Assembly: GCA_003577315.1 (NCBI GenBank)
Contig: QEVK01000015.1
Coordinates: 124,001-188,000 of the forward strand
DNA from: Hyphomicrobiales bacterium
GTDB taxonomy: Bacteria; Pseudomonadota; Alphaproteobacteria; Rhizobiales; Rhizobiaceae
DNA: 64,000 nt
Reading direction: 5' to 3'
Shown here: one piece after another, positions 1-7,306 of the stretch
Position numbering within the stretch: position 1 is the stretch's first letter
Layout of the letters: each line of letters begins with the position of its first letter
Notes under the pieces: model-generated
Seen by the model: only the letters and a program-made list of their open reading frames with translations
Database searches by the model: none
Told to the model about the DNA's origin: nothing
Made by a program: the position numbers and the translations under genes

Positions 1-53
1 CCGGGCGGCGTGATGGCAATCGGCGGGGCAATGCGCAGCGGAGTACGCGACCC

Positions 54-572
54 ATGGCGAAGGTGAGACGCAAGGAAGTCATGAACAGCCTGCAGGCGGC
101 GGCGCGGCTGTCGCGCACGGCGCTGGCGGCGCGGCTGCTCGCCCACGGCTTCTATGCCGGGCAGGAGCAGGTGATGCTCCTGCTGGAGGGCGAGGACGGG
201 CTGACGCCGGGCCAGCTCGCGGCCCGGCTCGGCGTGCGCCCGCCCACGGTGACGAAGACGGTCAACCGGCTGCAGGCGCAAGGCTATGTCGAGAAGCGCG
301 GCAGCGAGCGCGACGCCCGCCAGGCCAACATCTTCCTGACGGACGCCGGGCGCGGCGCGATCCGCGCCATCGAGAAGGCGGTGCGCAAGACCGACCGGCT
401 CGCCTTCCAGGGCTTCGACAAGAAGGAGCGCAAGCTCCTGTTCGACCTGCTCGGCAGGATCGAGGCGAACCTGACCGAGACCGCCGCCACGGACGAGGCC
501 GAGGACGACGAGGTCCGGGCCGAGGGCGACGGCGAGGCCGAGCCGGCGCTGGAGATGGCGGCCGGGGCATAG
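54..572 (+). CDS. MarR-family transcriptional regulator
   Basis: Winged-helix DNA-binding regulator of the MarR type, expected to act as a cytoplasmic dimer. The winged helix spans about residues 50-105: LTPGQLAARLGV, then the recognition helix RPPTVTKTVNRLQ, then a basic wing EKRGSERDARQ carrying the typical RDAR signature. At 172 residues it is longer than most MarR proteins (~150) because of a Glu/Asp/Ala-rich acidic tail after about residue 145. The ATG at 54 has only a distant GGAG. A second ATG at 81, preceded by AAGGAAG, is an alternative start. The next gene on the same strand, 92 bp on, is an EamA transporter that it may control (inference). Ligand unknown. Confidence 0.85.
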   Translation: MAKVRRKEVMNSLQAAARLSRTALAARLLAHGFYAGQEQVMLLLEGEDGLTPGQLAARLGVRPPTVTKTVNRLQAQGYVEKRGSERDARQANIFLTDAGRGAIRAIEKAVRKTDRLAFQGFDKKERKLLFDLLGRIEANLTETAATDEAEDDEVRAEGDGEAEPALEMAAGA

Positions 573-664
573 CGGAGGCGAAAAGGGCAGTTTGCGCTTG
601 CCTTGGCCGCCGTGCTGGCCGAAGAAGCCTGCTCAACCCGCTCGCTCAGCTCCGGTCTGCCGAA

Positions 665-1606
665 GTGACACCGAAATCCAGCGCTCCCGAGGTCGCGGCC
701 CCGGCCTCCGCCATCCTCCTGGTCATCGGGGCCTGCTTCCTGTTCTCCTTTCTCGACGCCAGCGCGAAATATCTCGTGCTGCAGGGGATGGAAGCGCCGT
801 TCGTGACCTGGGTGCGATTCGCCGTCCACCTCGTTCTGGTGCTGGTGCTGTTCCGGGTGTGGTCGAGCCGGATGATGTTCAGGACCGCGAACCTGCCGGC
901 GCAGGTGCTGCGCGGCGTGCTCATGTTCGGCTCGACGATCTTCAACTTCATGGCGTTGCAGACCCTGCAACTTGCCGAGACCATCTCGATGGCGTTCTTC
1001 TCGCCGATGGTGGTCGTTGCGCTCGCCGGGCCGCTTCTGGGCGAATGGGCCGGCTGGCGGCGCTGGATGGCCGTCGTCGTCGGCTTCATCGGGGTGCTGG
1101 TGGTCACGCGGCCGGGCTTCGGCGGCTTCGGGGTCGGCTACCTGTTTTCCCTGGGCTTCGTCGCCTGCCATTCGCTCTACATCGTCATGACGCGCAAGAT
1201 GGCGGCTACGGAGAACGCGGAAAGCCTGATCCTCTATTCCGCGCTGACGCCGGCCCTGTTCCTGCTGCCGACCGTTCCGCTCTACGGCTCGATGCCGCAG
1301 GGCGCGCTGCAATGGGGCCTGCTCGTCGTCACGGGCCTGTGCGGCGGCCTCGGGCACTGGCTGCTGATCAAGGCCTACAAGCAGGCGACGACGGCCGCGC
1401 TCGCGCCCTATCCCTACACGCAGATCGTCTGGATGGTGGCGCTCGGCTGGCTCGTCTTCAACGACCTGCCCGACATGTGGACGCTGGTCGGCGCCTCGAT
1501 CATCGTGGCGAGCGGCCTCTACATCGTCCACCGCGAGCACAGGCTGCGGCTGGCCAGCCGCGCCGCGCTGGGCGCCGACGAGAGCGAGCTGGCAAAAAAG
1601 CTTTGA
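665..1606 (+). CDS. DMT-superfamily (EamA) transporter
   Basis: Inner-membrane permease with about ten hydrophobic segments in two EamA repeats (roughly residues 15-145 and 160-300), the architecture of metabolite exporters such as RhaT/YdcZ relatives. The second repeat shows the conserved end of the family (VALGWLVFNDLPD, then GASIIVASGLYIV). 313 residues is normal. The start is GTG at 665; no in-frame ATG lies near the beginning of the first membrane segment, and the upstream Shine-Dalgarno match is weak. It lies between MarR and LacI regulator genes and could answer to either. Substrate cannot be told from sequence. Confidence 0.85.
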   Translation: MTPKSSAPEVAAPASAILLVIGACFLFSFLDASAKYLVLQGMEAPFVTWVRFAVHLVLVLVLFRVWSSRMMFRTANLPAQVLRGVLMFGSTIFNFMALQTLQLAETISMAFFSPMVVVALAGPLLGEWAGWRRWMAVVVGFIGVLVVTRPGFGGFGVGYLFSLGFVACHSLYIVMTRKMAATENAESLILYSALTPALFLLPTVPLYGSMPQGALQWGLLVVTGLCGGLGHWLLIKAYKQATTAALAPYPYTQIVWMVALGWLVFNDLPDMWTLVGASIIVASGLYIVHREHRLRLASRAALGADESELAKKL

Positions 1607-1636
1607 AATGCCCGGCCGCGATGGCATAACCCCCTT

Positions 1637-1649
1637 TTAAACTGTTTAA
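1637..1649. promoter_or_regulatory. 13-bp palindrome, candidate LacI operator
   Basis: Perfect inverted repeat TTAAAC-T-GTTTAA centred 38 bp upstream of the lacI-type start codon, in a short AT-rich stretch of an otherwise GC-rich region. LacI-family proteins bind short palindromes close to their own promoters, so autoregulation is plausible. The arms are only 6 bp and nothing else proves binding. Confidence 0.4.
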
Positions 1650-1680
1650 GGGCGGCGCGCCGACCGGGGGAGTTCGGGTC

Positions 1681-2700
1681 CTGGCACAGAAAATCAAGCT
1701 TTCGACGATCGCCGACGCGCTCGGCGTGTCCACCGCAACCGTGTCGCTGGCGCTGCGCGACAGCCCGCTGGTGGCCGACGCCACGCGCGAGCGCATCAAG
1801 GCCTATGCGCGCGAGATCGGCTATATCTACAACCGCCGCGCCGCATCGCTGCGCACGTCACGCTCGGGCATCGTCGGCGTGGTCGTCCACGACATCATGA
1901 ACCCGTTCTTCGCCGAGATCCTGCGCTCCATCGAGAGCGAGCTCGACCGCAGCCGCCAGACCTTCCTCTTGTCCAACCACTACGACAAGCTGGAGAAGCA
2001 GCGCACCTTCATCGACACGCTTCTGCAGCTCGGCGCCGACGGCGTCATCATGTCGCCGGCCATCGGCACCCCGGCCGAGGACATAAGGCTGGCCGAGGAG
2101 AACGGCCTGCCCGCGGTGCTGATCGCGCGCTCGGTCGAGGGCGCGGACGTGCCGGTGTTCCGCGGCGACGACGCCTACGGCACGGGGCTCGCCACCGACC
2201 ACCTGATCGAGCTCGGCCATCGCCGCATCGTCATGATCGGCGGCACCGACCAGACCTCGACCGGGCGCGACCGCTACCAGGGCTATGTCGCGGCGATGCG
2301 CGCCGCCGGCGTCGAGCCGCCGGCGGACTGGCGCATTCCCGGCCCGCGCACCAAGCAGGCGGGCTTCGAGGCCGCCCGCAGCTTCCTCGCCCACAAGGAC
2401 AAGCCGACGGCGGCGGTGTGCTTCAACGACCTCGTGGCCATCGGCCTGATGAACGGCATCGCGCGCGCCGGGCTGACGCCGGGCCTCGACGTCTCCGTCG
2501 TCGGCTACGACGATCTCGAGGAGGCCGCCATCGCCACGCCGGCGCTGACCACGGTGTGGAACGGCCAGCGCGAGGTCGGCCGCCGCGCCGCACGCACGCT
2601 GCTCGACAGGCTCAACGGCGTCGAGGTGCATGGCGGGCAGGAGCTGATTCGCCCCGAGCTGCACGTGCGCCAGTCGACCGGGAAACCGCCGGACCGTTGA
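1681..2700 (+). CDS. LacI-family transcriptional regulator (probable CTG start)
   Basis: Sugar-responsive type repressor: N-terminal LacI helix-turn-helix (STIADALGVSTATVSLALRD, about residues 8-27), hinge, and a periplasmic-binding-protein-like ligand domain from about residue 60. HTH elements and the family motifs GYDDLEEAAIATPALTTV and VCFNDLVAIGLM are present. The first ATG/GTG/TTG in frame is GTG at 1726, which would cut off the first HTH helix. The reading frame upstream contains CTG at 1681 preceded by GGGGGAG at 1666-1672 (8-nt spacing) and gives an intact HTH of normal length (339 residues), so I choose CTG. The 2-hydroxyacid dehydrogenase 120 bp downstream is the obvious candidate target (inference). 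Confidence 0.85.
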   Translation: MAQKIKLSTIADALGVSTATVSLALRDSPLVADATRERIKAYAREIGYIYNRRAASLRTSRSGIVGVVVHDIMNPFFAEILRSIESELDRSRQTFLLSNHYDKLEKQRTFIDTLLQLGADGVIMSPAIGTPAEDIRLAEENGLPAVLIARSVEGADVPVFRGDDAYGTGLATDHLIELGHRRIVMIGGTDQTSTGRDRYQGYVAAMRAAGVEPPADWRIPGPRTKQAGFEAARSFLAHKDKPTAAVCFNDLVAIGLMNGIARAGLTPGLDVSVVGYDDLEEAAIATPALTTVWNGQREVGRRAARTLLDRLNGVEVHGGQELIRPELHVRQSTGKPPDR

Positions 2701-2820
2701 TCGGGCCCGGGGGAGGCGCCCGGGGGGAGGCGCGGGGTTGCGGCCGCCGGCGGCGCTGCCTAGCATGGCGCGCGCCCCCGCGATCACGACGAGGGCCATC
2801 CCGACGAGAAGGAAGCCGCC

Positions 2821-3825
2821 GTGGCCCCCGCAGAAGCCGTCACCATCCTGATTCCCGGCCGCCTGCACGAGCACGCGGTGGCGCGCGTCGAGCGGGCCTT
2901 CGACGTGATCAGGGCCCCGCGCGCCGATGCGGCCCTGCTGTCGCCGGCCGATCGCGGGCGCATCCGCGGCATCGCGGCGATGGCGCATATCGACGCCGCC
3001 TTCATCGACGCGCTGCCCAATCTGGAGATCATCGCCAATTTCGGCGTCGGCTACGATTCGGTCGACGCCGCCCATGCCGGCCGCAAGGGCGTGGTGGTGA
3101 CGAACACGCCGGACGTGCTGACGGAGGAGGTGGCCGACACCGCCGTCGGCCTGCTCATCAACGCCGTGCGCGAGCTGCCGAAGGCGGAAGGCTGGCTGCG
3201 CGCGGGCAAGTGGAAGAGCGCCGGGCCCTATCCCTTCACCCGGGGAACGCTGCGCGAGCGCACCGTGGGCATCTTCGGCATGGGCCGCATCGGGCTCGCC
3301 ATCGCGCGGCGGCTTGAAGCCTTCGGCCTGCCCATCGCCTACCACAACCGCCGCCGGGTCGAGGGGGTGGGCTATGCCTACCACGCCTCGCTCCTGGAGC
3401 TTGCCCGCAACGTCGACACGCTGATCTGCGTCGCGCCGGGCGGGGCGGCGACGGAGAAGGCGGTCGACGCCGAGGTGCTGGCCGCGCTCGGGCCGCGGGG
3501 CGTGTTCGTCAATATCGGCCGCGGCTCCACCGTGGACGAGGAGGCGCTGGCGGCCGCGCTGGCGAACGGCACCATCCTTGCCGCCGGCCTCGACGTCTTC
3601 GCCGACGAGCCGAACGTGCCGGAGGCGCTGCTGAAGGCGGAAAACGCCAGCCTGCTGCCGCATGTCGGCTCGGCCTCGCAGCACACGCGCCGGGCGATGG
3701 CCGACCTCATGGCCGACAATCTCGAAAGCTGGTTTTCCGGCAAGGGCGCGCTGACGCCGGTGGCCGAGACGCGCCATCTCGGGTCTCTTGCGGGCGGGAC
3801 AACGCCGGTCGCCGGCGCGCTTTAG
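2821..3825 (+). CDS. D-isomer-specific 2-hydroxyacid dehydrogenase (glyoxylate/hydroxypyruvate reductase type)
   Basis: NAD(P)H-dependent reduction of a 2-oxoacid (glyoxylate, hydroxypyruvate or similar) to the D-2-hydroxyacid; cytoplasmic. The Rossmann motif VGIFGMGRIGLAIARRL is near residue 145. The catalytic triad of the family is visible: Arg in VNIGRGSTVDE, Glu in FADEPNVPEAL, and His in LLPHVGSAS. 334 residues is typical. Start GTG at 2821 with AGAAGGAAG a few bases upstream. It follows a LacI-type regulator on the same strand and probably forms a unit with it. Coenzyme preference and exact substrate are not decidable from the sequence alone. Confidence 0.88.
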   Translation: MAPAEAVTILIPGRLHEHAVARVERAFDVIRAPRADAALLSPADRGRIRGIAAMAHIDAAFIDALPNLEIIANFGVGYDSVDAAHAGRKGVVVTNTPDVLTEEVADTAVGLLINAVRELPKAEGWLRAGKWKSAGPYPFTRGTLRERTVGIFGMGRIGLAIARRLEAFGLPIAYHNRRRVEGVGYAYHASLLELARNVDTLICVAPGGAATEKAVDAEVLAALGPRGVFVNIGRGSTVDEEALAAALANGTILAAGLDVFADEPNVPEALLKAENASLLPHVGSASQHTRRAMADLMADNLESWFSGKGALTPVAETRHLGSLAGGTTPVAGAL

Positions 3826-3836
3826 CCATACGTTAA
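3822..3836. promoter_or_regulatory. Near-consensus CtrA box
   Basis: TTAG-CCATACG-TTAA, one mismatch from the CtrA consensus TTAA-N7-TTAA. It overlaps the stop codon of the upstream dehydrogenase gene and lies about 54 bp before the start of the inhibitor-like gene. CtrA is the cell-cycle response regulator of alphaproteobacteria. A single near-match is suggestive only. Confidence 0.35.
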
Positions 3837-3889
3837 CCAAGCCGGCGCATTTTTTCGGGTCGGATGGCGTGCAGACGAGGGAACCGTCG

Positions 3890-4312
3890 ATGAACATCGC
3901 GCATGCCGGCGCGGCCGGCCTGCTGGCAGCCCTGGCCCTGGCCGCAGGGGCTTTCCAGCCGAACCCGGAGCTCGACACGACCGCCACGTCCTCGGTCGCG
4001 CCCGCGATGGCCGCGCAGGAAAGCTTCCGGCTGGTCTCGACATGGAGCGGAGCAGGGGGCGGCGCCGGCTGCTCGCTCGCCGCCGGGAACGCCGCCGAGG
4101 GCGGCTCGCGACCGCTTCGCCTTGCGCCGGGCTGCATCGCCGACAATCCCGCGCTGGCCGAGGCGCGATACTGGCTCGACCGGCCGGACGGCACCGTCGC
4201 CTTTTCAGGGGCGGACGGCCGTGTCCTGGCCGAGTTCGCGGCGGCCGACGGCGCGGCGTTCGAATCCTACCATCCGCGGCTGCCGGTCATGACCCTTTTC
4301 GCCGACGACTGA
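3890..4312 (+). CDS. AprI/Inh-family metalloprotease-inhibitor-like secreted protein
   Basis: Small exported protein (140 residues). The N-terminus MNIAHAGAAGLLAALALAAG is a signal-peptide-like hydrophobic stretch. The mature part resembles the Inh/AprI beta-barrel inhibitors of serralysin-type proteases: a Trp followed by a Cys-Leu (GCSL), a second Cys about 20 residues later (PGCIAD) for the family disulfide, a W near residue 90, and two G-x-x-L-x-x-F type strands (GTVAFSGADGRVLAEF). I start at ATG 3890 because upstream in-frame codons encode a basic, non-signal sequence and overlap the preceding gene. No metalloprotease gene lies in the window, so its target is unknown. Confidence 0.6.
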   Translation: MNIAHAGAAGLLAALALAAGAFQPNPELDTTATSSVAPAMAAQESFRLVSTWSGAGGGAGCSLAAGNAAEGGSRPLRLAPGCIADNPALAEARYWLDRPDGTVAFSGADGRVLAEFAAADGAAFESYHPRLPVMTLFADD

Positions 4313-4324
4313 CGTCCCGGCGGC

Positions 4325-5095
4325 TCATTCGGCGGCGATGCGCCGGTCGCGGGCGGCGGCGCGGGCCGCCGCCGCCTCGCCGAAGGCGCGGAAGATGCGC
4401 GCCGAGGCGTCGTCCGACCTCGCCCAGTATTCGGGGTGCCACTGCACGCCGACGGCGAAGGCGGGGGCGCCCGCCACCGACACGGCCTCGACCGTGCCGT
4501 CCTCGGCCACGGCCTCGACCTGCAGGCGGTTGCCGAGGCGGCCGACGGCCTGGCGGTGGACGGAGTTGACCATGATCTCGCCGGCGCCGAACACCTGCGC
4601 CAGGCAGGTGCCGGGCCTGATCTCGACCTTCTGGCGGATGGCGAAGCGCAGGTCCTGGTCGTCGCTCACCGGGGCGCGGTGGTCGATACGCCCCTCCATC
4701 TCCTGGATCTCGGAATCGAGCGTGCCGCCGAGCGCCACGTTCAGCTCCTGAAGGCCGCGGCAGATGGCCAGAAGCGGCACGCCGCGCTCGATGGCGAGCC
4801 GGATCAGCGGCACGGTGGTGGCGTCGCGCGCCTCGTCGTAGGGGCCGTTCTCCTCGGTCGCCTCGCGGCCGTAGAGGGAAGGGTGGACGTTCGACTTCGA
4901 GCCGGTCAGCATCACGCCGTCGACGCGCTCGAGCAGCGCCTCGAGGTCGAGCCGCTCGCCGAAGGAGGGCACCAGCACCGGCAGGACGCCGGCGACGGAG
5001 AGGGCGGCGTCGAGATACTGCCGCGGCGCGGCGTGCCAGGTGTAGTTCTCGAACTGGCGCACGTCGGTCGAAACGGCGACGATGGGCTGTGTCAT
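4325..5095 (-). CDS. puuD: Class I glutamine amidotransferase-like gamma-glutamyl-GABA hydrolase (PuuD type)
   Basis: Peptidase C26/GATase1 hydrolase of the PuuD type, which splits gamma-glutamyl-gamma-aminobutyrate to glutamate and GABA in putrescine breakdown. The catalytic Cys sits in LLAICRGLQELNVALGG (about residue 120) and the His-Glu pair in GVQWHPEYWA (about residue 225). GVMLTGSKSNVHPSLYG is the typical oxyanion-side loop. 256 residues matches the family. It is not next to other puu genes, but a polyamine-type importer (29.9-33.9 kb) and a glutamine-synthetase-family gene (63.5 kb) are in the same window. Gamma-glutamyl substrates other than GABA are possible. Confidence 0.75.
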   Translation of the reverse strand: MTQPIVAVSTDVRQFENYTWHAAPRQYLDAALSVAGVLPVLVPSFGERLDLEALLERVDGVMLTGSKSNVHPSLYGREATEENGPYDEARDATTVPLIRLAIERGVPLLAICRGLQELNVALGGTLDSEIQEMEGRIDHRAPVSDDQDLRFAIRQKVEIRPGTCLAQVFGAGEIMVNSVHRQAVGRLGNRLQVEAVAEDGTVEAVSVAGAPAFAVGVQWHPEYWARSDDASARIFRAFGEAAAARAAARDRRIAAE

Positions 5096-5195
5096 GATGC
5101 GTCTTTTCCCGGGTTCGCGGCACCGGCCGCCTCGATGGCGATCCTAGCCCGTTCGGGAGCGGTTTCCAACCGCGCGGGCTCGCCCGGCCTGCCCG

Positions 5196-5837
5196 TCAGG
5201 TGCCGCCGAGCATGGAGGCGACGCCCTGTCCGGCCATGACCGCGAGATAGGCGAGCAGCGAGAAATAGACGATGGTGGCGAGCGTGGCGGCATAGCCGGC
5301 GAGCACGAACAGGCCGTCGCGCTGCGACATGCCGATGCACAGGAACAGGATGGCGAAGGCCGGCAGCGTGTTGGAGAACGGCACCAGCCCGAGCGGGAAC
5401 ATCAGGAGCACCCCGCCCAGGATCAGCATCAGCCCGTTGAAGCGGTTGATCGCGGCGCTGCCGGTCAGCGCGGTCAGGCGCGGGCGGATGACGGCCTCGA
5501 TGCGCCGCACGATGCCGGCCCCCTTCCTCAGCGTCGCCACCAGCTTGCCGGCGTCGATGGGCCGGTCCATGATGCGGCGCGGCAGCCACGGCGCGCGGTT
5601 GGCGGTGATGCCGATCGAGATCAGGATGATGGCGAGCCCGAACACCGTGCTGACGCCGGGAATCGAGACCGGCAGCAGGAACGGGACGGTCAGCACCGCG
5701 CACATCAGAAGCAGGCCCTGCTCGCCGATCAGCGCGAGGATTTCGCGCAGCGTCACCGCCTTGCCGCCGATGGCCTCGGCGGTCCGTTCGAGCGTCACGC
5801 GCAGCGTGTCGGAGGTGTCGCGGAAATCGGTCGTCAC
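5196..5837 (-). CDS. exoD: ExoD-family membrane protein
   Basis: Integral membrane protein of the ExoD family, named for a Sinorhizobium gene needed for exopolysaccharide production and nodule invasion; its biochemical role is unresolved. Characteristic parts are visible: LREILALIGEQGLLLMCAV, the Pro-rich FLLPVSIPGVSTVFGL loop, and the basic PWLPRRIMDRP segment, followed by three hydrophobic helices. 213 residues is normal. It is upstream of the PuuD-like gene on the same strand (100-bp gap) and may share its transcript. Confidence 0.8.
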   Translation of the reverse strand: MTTDFRDTSDTLRVTLERTAEAIGGKAVTLREILALIGEQGLLLMCAVLTVPFLLPVSIPGVSTVFGLAIILISIGITANRAPWLPRRIMDRPIDAGKLVATLRKGAGIVRRIEAVIRPRLTALTGSAAINRFNGLMLILGGVLLMFPLGLVPFSNTLPAFAILFLCIGMSQRDGLFVLAGYAATLATIVYFSLLAYLAVMAGQGVASMLGGT

Positions 5838-5985
5838 GGCGCGATCCTTCGCATCGGTTCGTGTTGCGGGCTTCGTGGCCGCGTTCTAGAAGGTCGTGCC
5901 GGCGACTTCAACACGCGCCGGCCGCGCCGGCTCGCACGAGGCGCCGCGGCCGGAGACGGACTTGCGAATTTGCCGGTGCGAACCG

Positions 5986-6014
5986 TTGGACGCAAAGAAA
6001 AACGTGTGTATTGA
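5986..6014 (+). promoter_or_regulatory. Possible promoter of the TRAP binding-protein gene
   Basis: TTGGAC, 17-bp spacer, TATTGA, in a short AT-rich stretch about 60 bp before the dctP start. Both hexamers are only partial matches to the vegetative consensus; the 17-bp spacing and local AT-richness are the main support. Confidence 0.25.
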
Positions 6015-6075
6015 TGCGCGTGGAGCGCCTGGCGTTCTTCATCCGCCGCAAGGTGTCAAAAGACTGGAGGAGATC

Positions 6076-7173
6076 ATGGATCGTCGTTCGTTTATCAAGA
6101 AGGCCGGCCTCGCCGGCGCCGGCGCGGTAGCCGCCTCGTCGCTGGCCGCCCCGGCCATCGCCCAGGGCACCCAGACCTGGCGCATGGTCACCACCTGGCC
6201 GAAGAACTTCCCCGGCCTGGGCGTCGGCGCGCAGCGTCTGGCCGACCGCATCACCGCCGCTTCCGGCGGCCGCCTCACCATCCACGTCTATTCGGCCGGC
6301 GAGCTGGTGCCGCCGCTGCAGTCGCTCGACGCCGTCATCGACGGCAACGCCGAGATGAGCCACGGCGCGGCCTATTACTGGCAGAACAAGAGCGCGGGCC
6401 TGTCCTTCTTCACCGGCGTTCCCTACGGCATGACCTCGCGCGAGCTGACCGGCTGGGTGCGCTATCTCGGCGGCCAGGAGATCTGGGACGAGATCTACGA
6501 CCAGTTCGGCGTGCAGGGCTTCCTGTCGGGCGACACCGGCACCCAGGCCGGCGGCTGGTTCAAGAACGAGCTGACCGGCGTCGCCGACGTCCAGGGCCTG
6601 CGCTTCCGCACGCCCGGCCTCGGCGGCCAGGTGTGGCAGAAGCTCGGCGTGTCGGTGACCAACCTCGCCGCCGGCGAGATCTTCCAGGCGTTGCAGTCGG
6701 GCACGCTCGACGCGGCCGAGTTCGTCGGCCCCTACAACGACCTGGCGCTCGGCTTCTACCAGATCTGCAAGAACTACTATTTCCCGAGCTTCATCGAGCC
6801 CGGCCTCGCCACCGAGCTGGTCGTCGACAAGGCCAAGTACCAGGCGCTGCCGGCCGACCTGCAGGCGATCATCCGCGACATTTGCCAGGCCGAGTACGAC
6901 TCGGTGGCCGCCGACTTCGCCGCCAACGATCCGCGCGCCTTGCAGACGCTGGTCAACGATCACGGCGTCAAGGTGCTGCGGTTCCCCGAGGAGATCATGG
7001 AGGCCGGCGCCAACGCCGCCAAGGAGATCATGGAGGGGCTGCTTTCCTCCGGCGACGCGCTGACCAAGAAGACCGCCGAGAGCTTCGTCGCGGCGCTTAA
7101 CATCATGCGGCAGAAGACGGAAAGCACCGACTCGCCCTTCATCCAGGCCCGCGAGAAGTATTTCCACCTCTGA
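6076..7173 (+). CDS. dctP: TRAP transporter solute-binding protein (DctP, TakP-like)
   Basis: Periplasmic receptor of a tripartite ATP-independent transporter. ATG at 6076 follows a GGAGGAG site and gives a twin-arginine signal peptide (MDRRSFIKKAG, hydrophobic core, cleavage near APAIAQG). From memory of family members, the body closely follows TakP, the 2-oxoacid receptor of Rhodobacter: FSAGELVP-like (YSAGELVPPLQSLDAV), QAGGWFKNEL and DAAEFVGPYNDLALG, i.e. the ligand-pocket region. 365 residues equals TakP. The permease genes are on the opposite strand, converging on it. A 2-oxoacid ligand (pyruvate, branched oxoacids) is inferred from the TakP likeness and the neighbouring 2-oxoacid oxidoreductase. 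Confidence 0.9.
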   Translation: MDRRSFIKKAGLAGAGAVAASSLAAPAIAQGTQTWRMVTTWPKNFPGLGVGAQRLADRITAASGGRLTIHVYSAGELVPPLQSLDAVIDGNAEMSHGAAYYWQNKSAGLSFFTGVPYGMTSRELTGWVRYLGGQEIWDEIYDQFGVQGFLSGDTGTQAGGWFKNELTGVADVQGLRFRTPGLGGQVWQKLGVSVTNLAAGEIFQALQSGTLDAAEFVGPYNDLALGFYQICKNYYFPSFIEPGLATELVVDKAKYQALPADLQAIIRDICQAEYDSVAADFAANDPRALQTLVNDHGVKVLRFPEEIMEAGANAAKEIMEGLLSSGDALTKKTAESFVAALNIMRQKTESTDSPFIQAREKYFHL

Positions 7174-7197
7174 TCGCCACCGACGATCGCCACCGAC
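7172..7197. repeat. Two tandem 13-bp copies at the dctP stop codon
   Basis: GATCGCCACCGAC occurs twice in direct tandem, the first copy overlapping the TGA stop, followed by a further GAT. It looks like a slippage duplication. No function is evident. Confidence 0.6.
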
Positions 7198-7205
7198 GAT
7201 CCGGG

Positions 7206-7240
7206 AAAAAGGCCCGGGCGGGAAACCGCCCGGGCCTTTT
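7206..7240. terminator. Bidirectional rho-independent terminator between dctP and dctM
   Basis: Perfect 11-bp GC stem (GGCCCGGGCGG / CCGCCCGGGCC) with a GAAA tetraloop at 7211-7236, flanked by AAAAA on the left and TTTT on the right. It can therefore stop both the rightward dctP transcript and the leftward dctQM transcript. Confidence 0.85.
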
Positions 7241-7306
7241 CCTTTCGCGCCGCAAGACCGGCGAGGGGACATGGCGGGGCCGGCGCGGGGCGCCGGCCCG
7301 TGCCGG

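Noticed and set aside
1-66. Open frame from base 1 to a TGA at 64, possibly the C-terminus of an upstream gene
   Set aside because: Only 21 codons are visible and no family motif can be recognised, so I cannot support a call.
1726-2700. GTG 1726 as start of the LacI regulator
   Set aside because: It would remove the first helix of the HTH and has no ribosome site. CTG 1681 has GGGGGAG at correct spacing and gives a complete domain.
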